This document shows, in pieces, positions 54,763-63,820 of a stretch of DNA of 64,000 nt. Position numbers and translations under genes: made by a program. The first letter of the stretch is position 1. Each line of letters starts with the position of its first letter. The notes beneath the pieces were generated by a model. The model worked only from the letters and a program-made list of their open reading frames with translations, did not search any database and was not told the origin of the DNA. This DNA is from Rathayibacter sp. VKM Ac-2857 (GTDB lineage Bacteria > Actinomycetota > Actinomycetes > Actinomycetales > Microbacteriaceae): contig NZ_JABMLE010000003.1 of assembly GCF_013205025.1 (NCBI RefSeq), positions 651,332 to 715,331 of the forward strand. The letters are read 5' to 3'.

Positions 54763-56333
54763 GATGCGGCCTCCTGCGTGGCGCCTTCGAGAACGACGAC
54801 GTCCTCGTCGACGACTCCCTCTGCGGCGATGGTAGTGACGATCGACTCCGCAGTGACAGCGGGACCGTTGAGGATCTCCGCGATCACGCGGTGATCCTTG
54901 AGGACGATGATGCGGTCGCTGAGGCGGACGACCTCGTCGAGCTCGGACGAGATGAAGACCACGGCGACGCCCTCGCCGGCCAGGGCGACGACCTTCTCCT
55001 GGATCTCGGCCTTCGCTCCGACGTCGATGCCGCGGGTCGGCTCGTCGAGGATGAGGATCTCCGGGGCGGTGGCCAGCCAGCGCCCGAGGAGCACCTTCTG
55101 CTGGTTTCCGCCGGACAGCTTGCTGATCGGGCGGTCCGGGTCTGCGGGGCGCACGTTGAGCTCGACCAGGTACTTCGCGACGATCTCGTCCTTCTCCTTC
55201 TTGGAGAGGGGGCGGGCCCAGCCGCGCTTCGCCTGGACGGCGAGGATCAGGTTCTCCCGGACCGAGAGGTCGCGGATGATGCCCTCGTCGCGGCGGTTCT
55301 CGCTCGAGAACGCGATCTTGTGCGCGAGTCCGGCGGTCGGCGTCGCGACGTCGATCTTCTTGCCGTGCAGCGTGATCTCGCCGGTGTCGGGCTTGTCGAC
55401 GCCGTAGATCAGGCGGGCGAGCTCGGTGCGGCCGGAGCCGAGGAGACCGGCGAAGCCGACGACCTCACCGCGGTGCAGCGTGAGGTCGGTCGCCTCGATC
55501 GAGCCCTTCTTGGAGAGGCCCTTCGCGGAGTAGAGCGGGGCCTCGCGGTAGAGGTGGTCGCTGTTCGCGCGCTCGGAGTCGAGGGAGCGCAGGGCGGCGA
55601 TGTCCTTGCCGATCATCTTGGAGATCAGCGAGGTGCGGTCGAGCTCGTGGGTGAGGTACTCGCCCACGTAGGTGCCGTTGCGCAGCACGGTGAGGCGGTC
55701 GCTGATCGCGTAGACCTGGTCGAGGAAGTGCGAGACGAACAGGATCGCGACGCCCTCCTCGCGGAGGCGCCGGATGACGACGAAGAGGTTCTCGACCTCG
55801 TTCGCGTCCAGGCTCGAGGTCGGCTCGTCGAGGATGAGCACGCGCGACTCGCTGACCGTGGAGCGGCTGATCGCGACCAGCTGCTGCATCGCGATCGAGA
55901 GCGAGGAGAGCGGGCGGCGCGGGTCGAGGTGGCCGAGGCCGAGGCGCTCGAGGGCGCGCTTGGCGGCGTCGTGGGTCGCGCGCCAGTTGATGCCGAAGGG
56001 GCCGCGGACCTCGTAGCCCAGCATGACGTTCTCGCCGATGCTGAGGTTGGTGCAGAGGTTGACCTCCTGGTAGACGGTCGAGATGCCGGCCGCCTGCGCG
56101 TCCGCGGTGCCGGCGAGGCGCCGCGGGGTCCCTCCGACGACGATCTCGCCGCTGTCGATCTTGTAGACGCCGGTCAGCGCCTTGATGAGGGTGGACTTGC
56201 CGGCGCCGTTCTCGCCCATGAGGGTGTGGACCTCGCCCGGGAACAGGCGGAAGTCGACACCGTCGAGGGCTTTGACGCCGGGGAAGCTGATCGAGATGTT
56301 CTTCATCTCGACGATCGGAGGCGAATCCGCCAT
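54759..56333 (-). CDS. ytfR: ABC importer ATPase, YtfR-like (duplicated NBD)
   Basis: This is a 524-residue ATPase with two fused nucleotide-binding domains, as usual for ribose-type sugar importers. The first domain has Walker A GENGAGKST, the Q-loop in TVYQEVNLC and Walker B VLILDEPTSSLD, with a weak signature (LSIAMQQ instead of LSGGQ). The second domain has a degenerate Walker A (GLLGSGRTE), signature KLSGGNQQK and Walker B ILILDEPTRGID. The combination of one degenerate site in each half is normal in this family. The gene is translationally coupled to the permease downstream. It powers uptake of a furanose sugar. Confidence 0.93.
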   Translation of the reverse strand: MADSPPIVEMKNISISFPGVKALDGVDFRLFPGEVHTLMGENGAGKSTLIKALTGVYKIDSGEIVVGGTPRRLAGTADAQAAGISTVYQEVNLCTNLSIGENVMLGYEVRGPFGINWRATHDAAKRALERLGLGHLDPRRPLSSLSIAMQQLVAISRSTVSESRVLILDEPTSSLDANEVENLFVVIRRLREEGVAILFVSHFLDQVYAISDRLTVLRNGTYVGEYLTHELDRTSLISKMIGKDIAALRSLDSERANSDHLYREAPLYSAKGLSKKGSIEATDLTLHRGEVVGFAGLLGSGRTELARLIYGVDKPDTGEITLHGKKIDVATPTAGLAHKIAFSSENRRDEGIIRDLSVRENLILAVQAKRGWARPLSKKEKDEIVAKYLVELNVRPADPDRPISKLSGGNQQKVLLGRWLATAPEILILDEPTRGIDVGAKAEIQEKVVALAGEGVAVVFISSELDEVVRLSDRIIVLKDHRVIAEILNGPAVTAESIVTTIAAEGVVDEDVVVLEGATQEAAS

Positions 56334-56432
56334 GTCGCGTCGTTCCGTTCTCGAGTGGCGCTGCTCTGCGCCGGAGGACGGAGCGACCGGGACCCGCGTG
56401 GGGCCCCGGTCGCCCCTGGTGGGGTGTGCTGC

Positions 56433-57431
56433 TTAGAACTTGCGGTCGGGCAGGGCGGTCGCCGCGGCCTCGGGCGAGTCGAAGGTCTCGCTCGGGACGA
56501 CGATCGAGGACTCGACGGTCTCGCCGGCGAGGGTCTTCTCGACGGCGTCGAGGGCGGTGTCGCCGAAGAGCGGGTTGTACTCGGCGACGAAGCTGAGCTC
56601 ACCGTCGGCGAGGGCCTGCAGGGCGTTCTTGGTGCCGTCGATCGTGGCGATCTTGACGTCGACGCCCGGGGTGAGGCCGGCCTCCTGGACGGCCTGGACC
56701 GCGCCGAGACCCATCTCGTCGTTCTGGGCGAAGACCATCTGGACGTCGTTGTTGTTCGACTTCAGGACGGTCTCGAAGACGCTCTTGGCCTCCTCGGTGG
56801 ACCAGTTGGCGGTCTGCGCGCCGACCTTGGTGAAGGCGGAGTCGGCGCCGATGACCTCGTCCCAGCCCTCGTTGCGCTCGTTGACGACCGAGACACCGGC
56901 GGGGCCCTCGAGGGTGAAGTACTTGGCGCCGTCGGGGAAGCTGCTCTTGGCCCAGTCGGCGACCGAGGTGCTGACCGCGATGTTGTCCGGCGCGATGCGG
57001 GTGACGTAGAGGTCGGTGTTGTCCGGCTCGATGCCGCGGTCGATCAGGATGACCGGGATCTCGGCCTCCTGAGCGCGCTCGAGCGAGTCCTCCCAGCCGG
57101 AGCCCTCGGTGGCCGACAGCAGGATGATGTCGACGCCCTCGTCCACGAAGGACGTGAAGGAGTCGATCTGCGACTTCTGGTCGCCGTTGGTGGCGGGGGC
57201 GTACTTGAGGTCGTAGCCCGCGTCGGCGGTGAAGGTCTCCTCGATGTTGGTCTCGTTCGCCTGACGCCACGCGCCCTCGGGGCCGACGGCCACGAAGCCG
57301 ATGGTGGTGACGTCGTCGCCTCCGCCGCCGGCGGCGGTGTCCGAGCCGCCGGAGCAGCCGGCGAGGCCGAGCGCGAGTGCGCCGACTGCTGCGAATCCGA
57401 GGAACTGGCCGAAACGCCTCGTGTTGTACAT
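56433..57431 (-). CDS. ytfQ: furanose-binding lipoprotein, YtfQ-like
   Basis: This is a 332-residue periplasmic-binding-type lipoprotein (PF13407). The start is the ATG at 57429-57431 behind AAGGAGGAG. A signal peptide with lipobox LALGLAGC is followed by a Gly-rich linker and the sugar-binding fold: TIGFVAVGPEGAWRQANETNI, SFVDEGVDIILLSATE, ILIDRGIEPDN and VFAQNDEMGLGAVQAVQEAG. The WRQAN region is typical of the galactofuranose-binding YtfQ group. It delivers sugar to the ATPase/permease complex encoded downstream and is the first gene of the operon. A candidate operator lies about 170 bases upstream. Confidence 0.92.
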   Translation of the reverse strand: MYNTRRFGQFLGFAAVGALALGLAGCSGGSDTAAGGGGDDVTTIGFVAVGPEGAWRQANETNIEETFTADAGYDLKYAPATNGDQKSQIDSFTSFVDEGVDIILLSATEGSGWEDSLERAQEAEIPVILIDRGIEPDNTDLYVTRIAPDNIAVSTSVADWAKSSFPDGAKYFTLEGPAGVSVVNERNEGWDEVIGADSAFTKVGAQTANWSTEEAKSVFETVLKSNNNDVQMVFAQNDEMGLGAVQAVQEAGLTPGVDVKIATIDGTKNALQALADGELSFVAEYNPLFGDTALDAVEKTLAGETVESSIVVPSETFDSPEAAATALPDRKF

Positions 57432-57600
57432 GGATCTCCTCCTTGAGATCACGGACGCGCGGGAGCGCCCGTGGGGTGCGGGCCCAGGGGCCCGGATGTG
57501 ATGAGTGCAGTGCGGGCCTGGCGCCCGAGGTGCAGTGAGTGCAGGATGTGCGGTGGACGCCCGTTGCGCGATGACACGTCCGGGTGCGTCCTGGGCAAAA

Positions 57601-57614
57601 TGTTACCGTGAACA
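57601..57614. promoter_or_regulatory. 14-bp palindrome, candidate operator of the furanose importer
   Basis: TGTTACCGTGAACA is the exact reverse complement of the element upstream of the GH43 gene (52489-52502). The shared site argues for joint regulation. Between it and the start codon at 57431 there is no gene. Confidence 0.7.
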
Positions 57615-57722
57615 ATTCTTGTGACGCAACAGCGTTCCGGCCGCTTCGGTAACGATCGTGCATTAACGCCGAAGACCCGCCGCCTCCCGGGGGAGGGGCG
57701 GGTCCGCACGCGGTGCTCGCTT

Positions 57723-58010
57723 CATGCCGATCGAGCAGCCCTCGCAGAGGGTGCCCGCTTCATGCTGATCGAGTAGCCCTCGCAGAGGGTGCCCGCTTCA
57801 TGCTGATCGAGTAGCCCTCGCAGAGGGCGTATCGAGATCCACCGTCGAAGAGACATGGGTCTCGATACGCCGCTCCGCGGCTACTCGACCAGCATGAAGG
57901 GGACCGCTCCGCGGCTACTCGACCAGCATGAAGGGGACCGCTCCGCGGCTACTTGACCAGCATGAAGGGGACCGCTCCGCGGCTGCTCGACCGGCAGGGG
58001 TGCGCCCCCG
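57723..58010. repeat. REP-like cluster, locus 5
   Basis: Three direct units (CGCTTCATGCTGATCGAGTAG + CCCTCGCAGAGGG) end in GCGTATCGAGATCC. After a 16-base spacer, GGGTCTCGATACGCC starts the opposite array of four units of about 34 bases: CGCTCCGCGGCTACTCGACCAGCATGAAGGGGAC, with drift. With the operator region upstream, this fills the gene-free stretch 57432-58016. Confidence 0.88.
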
Positions 58011-58016
58011 CAGAGG

Positions 58017-59237
58017 TCAGACGAGGGCGCCGCCCGAGGCGACGACCCGGCCGCGGTGCAGGACCAGGCGGTCCGGGTCGCGGTCCATCACGGCGGCCGT
58101 CGGGGTGTCGCCCCGCAGGACGACGAGCTCGGAGGGGTCGCCCACGGCGAGGCCGGGGCGATCGGCGGCGGAGGAGAGCCGGCGCAGCCCGCCGTCGATG
58201 ACGGAGGCACCGCCCCAGGTCGCGACGGCGAGCGCGTGCTCGATGTCGACGTCGTTGTCGAAACCCTGACCGTGCGAGAGCAGGAACGCCCGCTCGAGCA
58301 TGTCGCCGTTTCCCCACGGGGACCAGTAGTCGCGCTGGCCGTCCATGCCGAGGCCGACGCGCACACCGGCGGCGAGGAGATCGAGCAGCGGCAGCTCGGC
58401 GCCGTGCCCGGGCGCGATCGTGGTCAGCGCCACGTCGAGCTCGGCGAGGGTCTCGATGGCGGCGGCGACTCCGCGCGCGGGCGAGGACAGGGCGAACGCG
58501 TGCGAGATCGAGACGCGGCCCCGGAGTCCGTGCGCGCGGATCCGCTCGGCGATCAGGTCCATCGAGAAGAGGCCGAGCGAGCCGCGCTCGTGCAGGTGGA
58601 TGTCGAGTCCGACGTCGTGCTTCTCGGCGAGGGCGAAGACGGCGTCGAGGTGGCGGACCGGGTCGCGGTCGATCTCGCAGGGGTCGATGCCGCCGATCAG
58701 GTCGCCGCCGAGCGAGAGGGCCTCGTCGAGCAGCTCGACCACTCCGGGCTCCACGAAGACGCCGACCTGGGGGAAGACGACGATCTCGACATCGCTGCGG
58801 TCGCGGTGCGCCTCGCGGGCGGCGAGCACGCCCTCGAACTTCTCGAGTCCGGAGTCGGCGTCCACCTGCGCATGGCTGCGGACCCGGGTCGCGCCCTTCT
58901 CGATCATCGTCCGGAGGGTCGTGGTGGCCCGCTCGGCGACCGGCGCCTCGGCGCTGCGCCAGTGCGCGCGGTCGTTCATGATCCGGCCCCAGCGCCCCTC
59001 CTCGCCGGTCCGCGGCCGGAAGGGCAGGCCGAGCCGCGTCGAGTCGAGGTGCACGTGCACGTCCGAGAAGGAGGGGACCAGGATCCCGCCGTGGCCGTCG
59101 ACCACCGCGGCCGTTCCCTCGCCGGTCGAGCCCTCGCCGACCGCGCTGATCGCGACGATCCCGGTCTCGTCGACGACGACGTCGCGCGCCTCGCCTCCCC
59201 AGGGGCGGACGTCGCGGAGGAGCGTGGAGTGCGGCAT
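58017..59237 (-). CDS. cytosine deaminase-like amidohydrolase
   Basis: This is a 406-residue metal-dependent amidohydrolase. The motif sequence is that of the CodA branch: SFSDVHVHLDSTRLG (H-x-H), THIHLHERG-like DIHLHERGSLGLFSMD, VSISHAFALSS (metal His) and VGLGMDGQRDYWSPWGNGDML (catalytic Asp). Members deaminate cytosine, isocytosine or open cyclic amides. It has no signal peptide. It follows a Dpp/Opp-type ABC operon on the same strand and is separated from it by a REP-like cluster, which suggests that the substrate may be brought in by that importer. That is inference. The start is the ATG at 59235-59237. Confidence 0.88.
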   Translation of the reverse strand: MPHSTLLRDVRPWGGEARDVVVDETGIVAISAVGEGSTGEGTAAVVDGHGGILVPSFSDVHVHLDSTRLGLPFRPRTGEEGRWGRIMNDRAHWRSAEAPVAERATTTLRTMIEKGATRVRSHAQVDADSGLEKFEGVLAAREAHRDRSDVEIVVFPQVGVFVEPGVVELLDEALSLGGDLIGGIDPCEIDRDPVRHLDAVFALAEKHDVGLDIHLHERGSLGLFSMDLIAERIRAHGLRGRVSISHAFALSSPARGVAAAIETLAELDVALTTIAPGHGAELPLLDLLAAGVRVGLGMDGQRDYWSPWGNGDMLERAFLLSHGQGFDNDVDIEHALAVATWGGASVIDGGLRRLSSAADRPGLAVGDPSELVVLRGDTPTAAVMDRDPDRLVLHRGRVVASGGALV

Positions 59238-59276
59238 GTGCAGGGCCTTTCGGGTGAGGGGGTGGAGGAAGGGGAT

Positions 59277-59464
59277 CTCGATACGCCCGCTGCGCGGGCT
59301 ACTCGATCAGCATGGATCGCCGCTGCGCGGGCTGCTCGATCAGCATGGATCGCCGCAGCGCGGGCTGCTCGATCTGCGTGAGCCGTCGCGGCGCGGGCTG
59401 GTCGATCTGCGTGAGCCGCCGCGGCGCGGGCTGGTCGAGCAGCCCCGCAGGGGCGTCTCGAGAC
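59277..59464. repeat. REP-like cluster, locus 6, with 33-bp tandem units
   Basis: It begins TCTCGATACGCCCGCTGCGCGGGCTACTCGATCAGCATGG. It continues as five tandem units of 33 bases, each starting GCGCGGGCT(A/G), and finishes at GGGGCGTCTCGAGACCC. The units drift in their second halves (ATCAGCATGGATCGCC against ATCTGCGTGAGCCG). It separates the amidohydrolase from the binding protein gene. Confidence 0.85.
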
Positions 59465-59473
59465 CCGTCGCGG

Positions 59474-60994
59474 TCAGTCCGTGAACGTCACGTCGCTCAG
59501 GACGTACTCGCCGTCGGCGCGGGGCGTCCAGTCGAGGCCGGGAGCGACCGCGTAGTCGGCGTCCGGGGTGAACAGCGGGTCGATGTACGCGTTGTCGATG
59601 TTGGTCTGCGCGATCTCGGCGAACACCGCGGTGCGCTCGTCGCCGGTCACGGTGCGCTGCTTCTCGACGAGGGCCGCGAGCTCGGGCGCCTTCGCGTAGT
59701 CGTTCTGGCCGCCCGCGAAGAGGTTCGTGGCGGGCATGTCGCCGTCCATCGTCGACGGCGCCCAGGTGTTGAGGTACAGGCCCTCGACCGAGACGGTGCC
59801 GTAGATGATGTTCGAGAGGCTCGCCTGGTCGGTGCCCTTGAGCTCGACCGTCATGCCCGCCGCCTCGAGGTAGCCGCCGATCGCCTGCGCGATCTCGGAC
59901 GAGAGCGGGATGCGCCCCTCCGTCGCGTACTGCAGCGGGATGGTCTCGCCGCTGTAGCCGGCCTCGGCGAGGAGCGCCTCCGCGGCGTCGGGGTCGTACT
60001 CGGTGGCGTCGATGTCGGCGTGGCCGGTCACGTCCGGAGCGACGATCTGGTCGTTCGCGACCGCACGGCCGCTGAGCACGCCGTCGACCAGCGACTGCTT
60101 GTCGATGGCGAGCCAGACCGCCTGGCGGATGCGCGCGTCCGCGAGCACTCCGGTGCTCGAGTTCATCCCGAGGAAGGTCACGCCGTTCGCGGTGCGCGAG
60201 GCGACGTCGACGCCGCTCCCGCTGAGCGAGTCGACCTGGTTGGGCGAGATGAGCGCGATGTCGAGGCTGCCGGACGAGACTCCGTTCAGCCGTGCGTCGG
60301 AGTCGCCGACGGTCTGGAAGGTGACCTTCTCGACCTCGGGCTCCTCGCCCCAGTAGTCGGGGTTCCTCTCGATGACGTACTCGACGCCGCGGGTGTAGCT
60401 GACGAAGCGGAACGGGCCGCTGCCGACGGGGGCGGCGGCGAAGCCCTCCGAGCCGAGCTCGGTGTAGACCTTCTCGGGCACGATCGAGATCGCGGTCGTG
60501 ATCGACGGCCACGGCGAGAAGGGCGCGTTCAGGGTGAAGACGACGGTGGAGTCGTCGGTCGCCTCGACCGACTGCAGCACGCCCAGGTAGCCGAGGTTGT
60601 CGGAGTCGGGCGAGGCCAGGATCGTGCTGTAGGTGAACGCGACGTCGCCGGCCGTGACCGGGTCGCCGTTCGAGAACGTCGCGTCGTCGCGGAGGGTGAA
60701 GGTCCACGTCGTGAGGTCCTCGCTCGGCGTCCACTCGGTGGCGAGCGAGGGCTCGATCGCCCCGTCGGCGTCGAGCTTCGTCAGCTGGTCGAAGACGTTG
60801 TAGTAGTAGTTGTAGCCCGCGAGCGACCCGTCCATGATCGGGTCCGGCGCGCTCTCCGGCTCCGCCACCTGGCCGATGACGATGTCGCGGTCGGCCGAGG
60901 CTCCGCTCGAGGCGCCCGAGCAGCCGGTGAGGGCCGCGATCGTGAGCGCGAGGGTCGTGAGGGCGATGACGGGCGTGGCCCGGTTCCTGGTCAT
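59474..60994 (-). CDS. Dpp/Opp-type substrate-binding lipoprotein
   Basis: This is a 506-residue SBP_bac_5 family lipoprotein. A signal peptide ends in the lipobox LTGCSGASSG. Family motifs are EPSLATEWTPSEDLTTWTFTLRDDATFSNGDPVTAGDVAFTYSTI at residues about 80-125 and the typical VGSGPFRFVSYTRG near residue 195. It captures peptides or related amides outside the cell for the ABC transporter encoded just upstream; four bases overlap the second ATPase gene. The binding-protein gene comes last in this operon rather than first, an unusual order. Confidence 0.9.
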   Translation of the reverse strand: MTRNRATPVIALTTLALTIAALTGCSGASSGASADRDIVIGQVAEPESAPDPIMDGSLAGYNYYYNVFDQLTKLDADGAIEPSLATEWTPSEDLTTWTFTLRDDATFSNGDPVTAGDVAFTYSTILASPDSDNLGYLGVLQSVEATDDSTVVFTLNAPFSPWPSITTAISIVPEKVYTELGSEGFAAAPVGSGPFRFVSYTRGVEYVIERNPDYWGEEPEVEKVTFQTVGDSDARLNGVSSGSLDIALISPNQVDSLSGSGVDVASRTANGVTFLGMNSSTGVLADARIRQAVWLAIDKQSLVDGVLSGRAVANDQIVAPDVTGHADIDATEYDPDAAEALLAEAGYSGETIPLQYATEGRIPLSSEIAQAIGGYLEAAGMTVELKGTDQASLSNIIYGTVSVEGLYLNTWAPSTMDGDMPATNLFAGGQNDYAKAPELAALVEKQRTVTGDERTAVFAEIAQTNIDNAYIDPLFTPDADYAVAPGLDWTPRADGEYVLSDVTFTD

Positions 60995-61872
60995 GAGCGG
61001 CTGATTCCTTCGGTCGGAGATGCGGCGGGTGCGAGGGGGGAGGCGGCCGGCGCGTCGGGGCGCTGCCGGGGGTCGGAGAGGGGGATCGAGTCCAGGAGCG
61101 AGCGCGTGTAGGGGTGCGCGGGGGCGTCGAACACCTGGTCGCGGGTGCCGACCTCGACGAACTCGCCGCGGTTCATCACCGCGACGCGATCGGAGAGGTA
61201 GCGCACCACGGCCAGGTCGTGGGCGATGAAGAGGTAGGAGAGTCCGCGTGCGGCCTGCAGGTCCTTCAGCAGGTTGATGACCTGCGCCTGCACCGACACG
61301 TCGAGGGCCGAGACCGGCTCGTCGAGCACCAGCACGTCGGGCTCGAGGGCCAGGGCGCGGGCGATGCCGATCCGCTGGCGCTGCCCGCCCGAGAACTGGC
61401 CGGGGCGCCGCTCGAGCGCATCCGTGCCGAGACCGACGTCGTCGAGGAGCGAGACCACGCGGTCGCGGGAGTAGCGGCCGGCGATGCGCAGCGGCTCCGC
61501 CACGATCTCGTGCGCCGTCAGCCTCGGATTCAGGGCCGAGTACGGATCCTGGAACACCAGCTGCATCCGGTTCTGCACGCTCCGGCGCTCGCGGCTGGAG
61601 AGGGTGTCGAGCCGGCGCCCGAGCACCTCGATCGAGCCGCTCGCGACGGGGTTGAGGCCGAAGATCGTGCGGACGAGGGTCGACTTGCCGCAGCCGGACT
61701 CGCCGACGAGCCCGAGGGTCTCGCCGCGGCCGAGCTCGAACGAGACGCCCTTGACGGCGTCGATGACGCGACGCGAGCGGAGGCCCGTGCGCTGGCGGAA
61801 CCGCACGTGCAGGTCGTCGACCTTCAGCACCGCGTCCTTGAGCACCGCGTCCTTCGGCACCGCCGCGCTCAC
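60991..61872 (-). CDS. Dpp/Opp ABC transporter ATPase (F-type)
   Basis: This is a 293-residue ATPase starting at the GTG at 61870-61872, which overlaps the previous stop (GTGA). Walker A GESGCGKST, Q-loop LVFQDPYSALNPR, signature FSGGQRQRIGIARALA, Walker B VLVLDEPVSALD and switch His IAHDLAVV are all intact. The C-terminal region is short and has no cluster-type cysteines (oligopeptide/Ni type would have them). The N-terminus contains a small direct repeat, KDAVLKDAVLK. It forms a heterodimer with the next upstream ATPase. Confidence 0.92.
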   Translation of the reverse strand: MSAAVPKDAVLKDAVLKVDDLHVRFRQRTGLRSRRVIDAVKGVSFELGRGETLGLVGESGCGKSTLVRTIFGLNPVASGSIEVLGRRLDTLSSRERRSVQNRMQLVFQDPYSALNPRLTAHEIVAEPLRIAGRYSRDRVVSLLDDVGLGTDALERRPGQFSGGQRQRIGIARALALEPDVLVLDEPVSALDVSVQAQVINLLKDLQAARGLSYLFIAHDLAVVRYLSDRVAVMNRGEFVEVGTRDQVFDAPAHPYTRSLLDSIPLSDPRQRPDAPAASPLAPAASPTEGISRS

Positions 61873-62903
61873 GCCGTCACCTCGGCGGCGAACCGCGGGG
61901 TCTGCCGTGCGAAGTGGCAGGCGGCCCACTGGTCGCCTCCGACGTCCTCGAGCAGCGGCTCGAGCTGCGTGCAGAGCTCCGACTTGGCGGGCAGCTCGCA
62001 GCGCGGCGCGAACGGGCAGCCGCGCGGGCGGTTCTGCGGCGACGGCGGCGACCCGGGGATCGCGTAGACCCGGTCGCCACTGTGCTCGGCCGAGAGCAGG
62101 CTGCCGAGCAGCCCCGCCGTGTACGGGTGCGTGGGGTGCGCGAAGACGTCCCAGACCGAGCCCCGCTCGACCACGCGGCCGGAGTAGAGGATGCAGACCA
62201 CATCGGCGACCTCGGCCACGAGGCCGAGATCGTGCGTGATGAGCACCATCGCCGCGTCGGTCTTCGCCCGCACGGTGCCGAGGACGGTCATGATCTGCGC
62301 CTGGATGGTGACGTCGAGCGCGGTCGTCGGCTCGTCGGCGATCAGGACCGACGGCTCGTTCGCCATCGCCATCGCGATGACGGCGCGCTGCCGCATGCCT
62401 CCCGACCACTGGTGCGGGTAGGCCTTGGCGCGCTGCTCCGGGTCGGGGACCCCGACGTCGGTGAGCAGGCCCGTGACCCGGCGCCGCACCTCGGCGCGGC
62501 CGAGCGAGCGGTCGTGCACCTTCAGCGCCCGCCCGATCTGGCCGCCGACCCGCTTGACCGGGTTGAGGGCCGTCATCGGGTCCTGGAAGATCATCGCGAG
62601 CTCGCTGCCGCGCAGGCCCCGCAGCTCCTGCTCCGGCATCCCGAGCACGTCGCGGCCGCGGTAGTGCACGGTGCCGCCGAGCACCTCGAGCCCCGCGGGG
62701 AGCAGGCCGAGCACGGCGAGCATCGTGACGCTCTTGCCCGAGCCGGACTCGCCGACGAGGCAGAGGACCTCGCGCTCGTGCAGGGTGAACGAGACGCGGT
62801 CGACGAGGACGACGGTGTCGCCGTGCTCGTCGGTGTAGCCGACGCTGAGGCTCCGGACGTCGAGGAGGACCGCGCGGTCCTCGGGGGAGGCGGTGGTGGT
62901 CAT
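61869..62903 (-). CDS. Dpp/Opp ABC transporter ATPase (D-type)
   Basis: This is a 344-residue ATPase with Walker A GESGSGKSV, Q-loop MIFQDPMTALNP, signature WSGGMRQRAVIAMA, Walker B VLIADEPTTALD and switch His ITHDLGLV. The oligo_HPY C-terminus includes GCPFAPRCELPAKSELC, with three cysteines in the pattern known to bind a cluster or metal in DppD-type subunits. The start is the ATG at 62901-62903. It is coupled by four-base overlaps to the genes on both sides. Confidence 0.93.
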   Translation of the reverse strand: MTTTASPEDRAVLLDVRSLSVGYTDEHGDTVVLVDRVSFTLHEREVLCLVGESGSGKSVTMLAVLGLLPAGLEVLGGTVHYRGRDVLGMPEQELRGLRGSELAMIFQDPMTALNPVKRVGGQIGRALKVHDRSLGRAEVRRRVTGLLTDVGVPDPEQRAKAYPHQWSGGMRQRAVIAMAMANEPSVLIADEPTTALDVTIQAQIMTVLGTVRAKTDAAMVLITHDLGLVAEVADVVCILYSGRVVERGSVWDVFAHPTHPYTAGLLGSLLSAEHSGDRVYAIPGSPPSPQNRPRGCPFAPRCELPAKSELCTQLEPLLEDVGGDQWAACHFARQTPRFAAEVTA

Positions 62904-63820
62904 CGGAGGCTCCGCTTCACGGATCGTCGTGACGTGCGTCGGACAGTGGTGGCCGAGCCCTCGGCGGTGAAGCGCTGGCTCAGCAGGTTGGTGCCGGCGA
63001 CCGTGAGGAAGATCGCGACGCCGGGGATGATCGCGAGGTGGGGCGCCTGGCGGACGTAGTCCTGGCCCTCGCTGATCATCAGTCCCCAGCTGGGCGTCGG
63101 CGCCTGCACGCCGAGGCCGAGGAAGTCGAAGGAGGAGGTGAGCAGCATGACCGCGCCGATGTCGCTGGAGGCGAGGATCATCATCTGCACCGCCACGTTC
63201 GGCACGATGTGCCGCCGCACGGTCCACAGCCCGCCCGCGCCCTGGATCCGCGGGGCGAGGACGAAGTCGCGGTCGCGCAGCGCCATCGCGGTGCTGCGGG
63301 CGACGCGAGCGTAGCCGACCCAGTAGGTCGCGGCGAGCACGGTGATCATCAGCCAGACGCTCGGGCCGAGCGAGGCCGCCAGGGCGATCAGCACCAGGAT
63401 CACGGGCATCGCGAGCTGGATGTCGGCCAGCCCCATCAGCACGTTGTCGGTCCTGCCGCCGACGTAGCCCGACCAGGTGCCGACCGCCATGCCGACGAGG
63501 CTGTTGACGACCACGATCAGCAGGACGATCCCGAGCGTGACCCGGCCGGCGAGCGCGAGCCGGCTGGCCTCGTCGCGGCCGAGCGCGTCCGTGCCCAGCC
63601 AGTGCTCCGCGAAGGCGCCGGGTGCGGCGAGCACCTTCGAGAGGTCCTGCGCGAAGGGGTCGTAGCCGGGCAGGAGCGGGTAGACGAGGGAGAAGAGGAC
63701 GATCGAGGCGACCATGGCGGCGCCGAGGACCTGCAGCGCTGGCACCCGGCGACCGCGGGCGAAGGCGGTGGTGATGCCGGCGCGCAGGGCGCCGGTGCGG
63801 ATGATCTCGGTGGTGGTCAT
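62900..63820 (-). CDS. Dpp/Opp ABC transporter permease (C-type)
   Basis: This is a 306-residue membrane protein of the BPD_transp_1 family. It starts MTTTEIIRTGALR and has six helices. The family signatures are HWLGTDALGRDEASRLALAGRVTLGI (N-terminal GTDxxGRD motif of DppC/OppC) and the EAA loop WTVRRHIVPNVAVQMMILAS. It forms the channel with the partner permease that is cut by the window edge; the two overlap by four bases (ATGA). Confidence 0.92.
   Translation of the reverse strand: MTTTEIIRTGALRAGITTAFARGRRVPALQVLGAAMVASIVLFSLVYPLLPGYDPFAQDLSKVLAAPGAFAEHWLGTDALGRDEASRLALAGRVTLGIVLLIVVVNSLVGMAVGTWSGYVGGRTDNVLMGLADIQLAMPVILVLIALAASLGPSVWLMITVLAATYWVGYARVARSTAMALRDRDFVLAPRIQGAGGLWTVRRHIVPNVAVQMMILASSDIGAVMLLTSSFDFLGLGVQAPTPSWGLMISEGQDYVRQAPHLAIIPGVAIFLTVAGTNLLSQRFTAEGSATTVRRTSRRSVKRSLR

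Noticed and set aside
57723-58010. Possible CRISPR array
   Set aside because: The repeats of 34-38 bases follow each other without unique spacers, are inverted about a centre, and match REP-like loci elsewhere. No cas gene is near.
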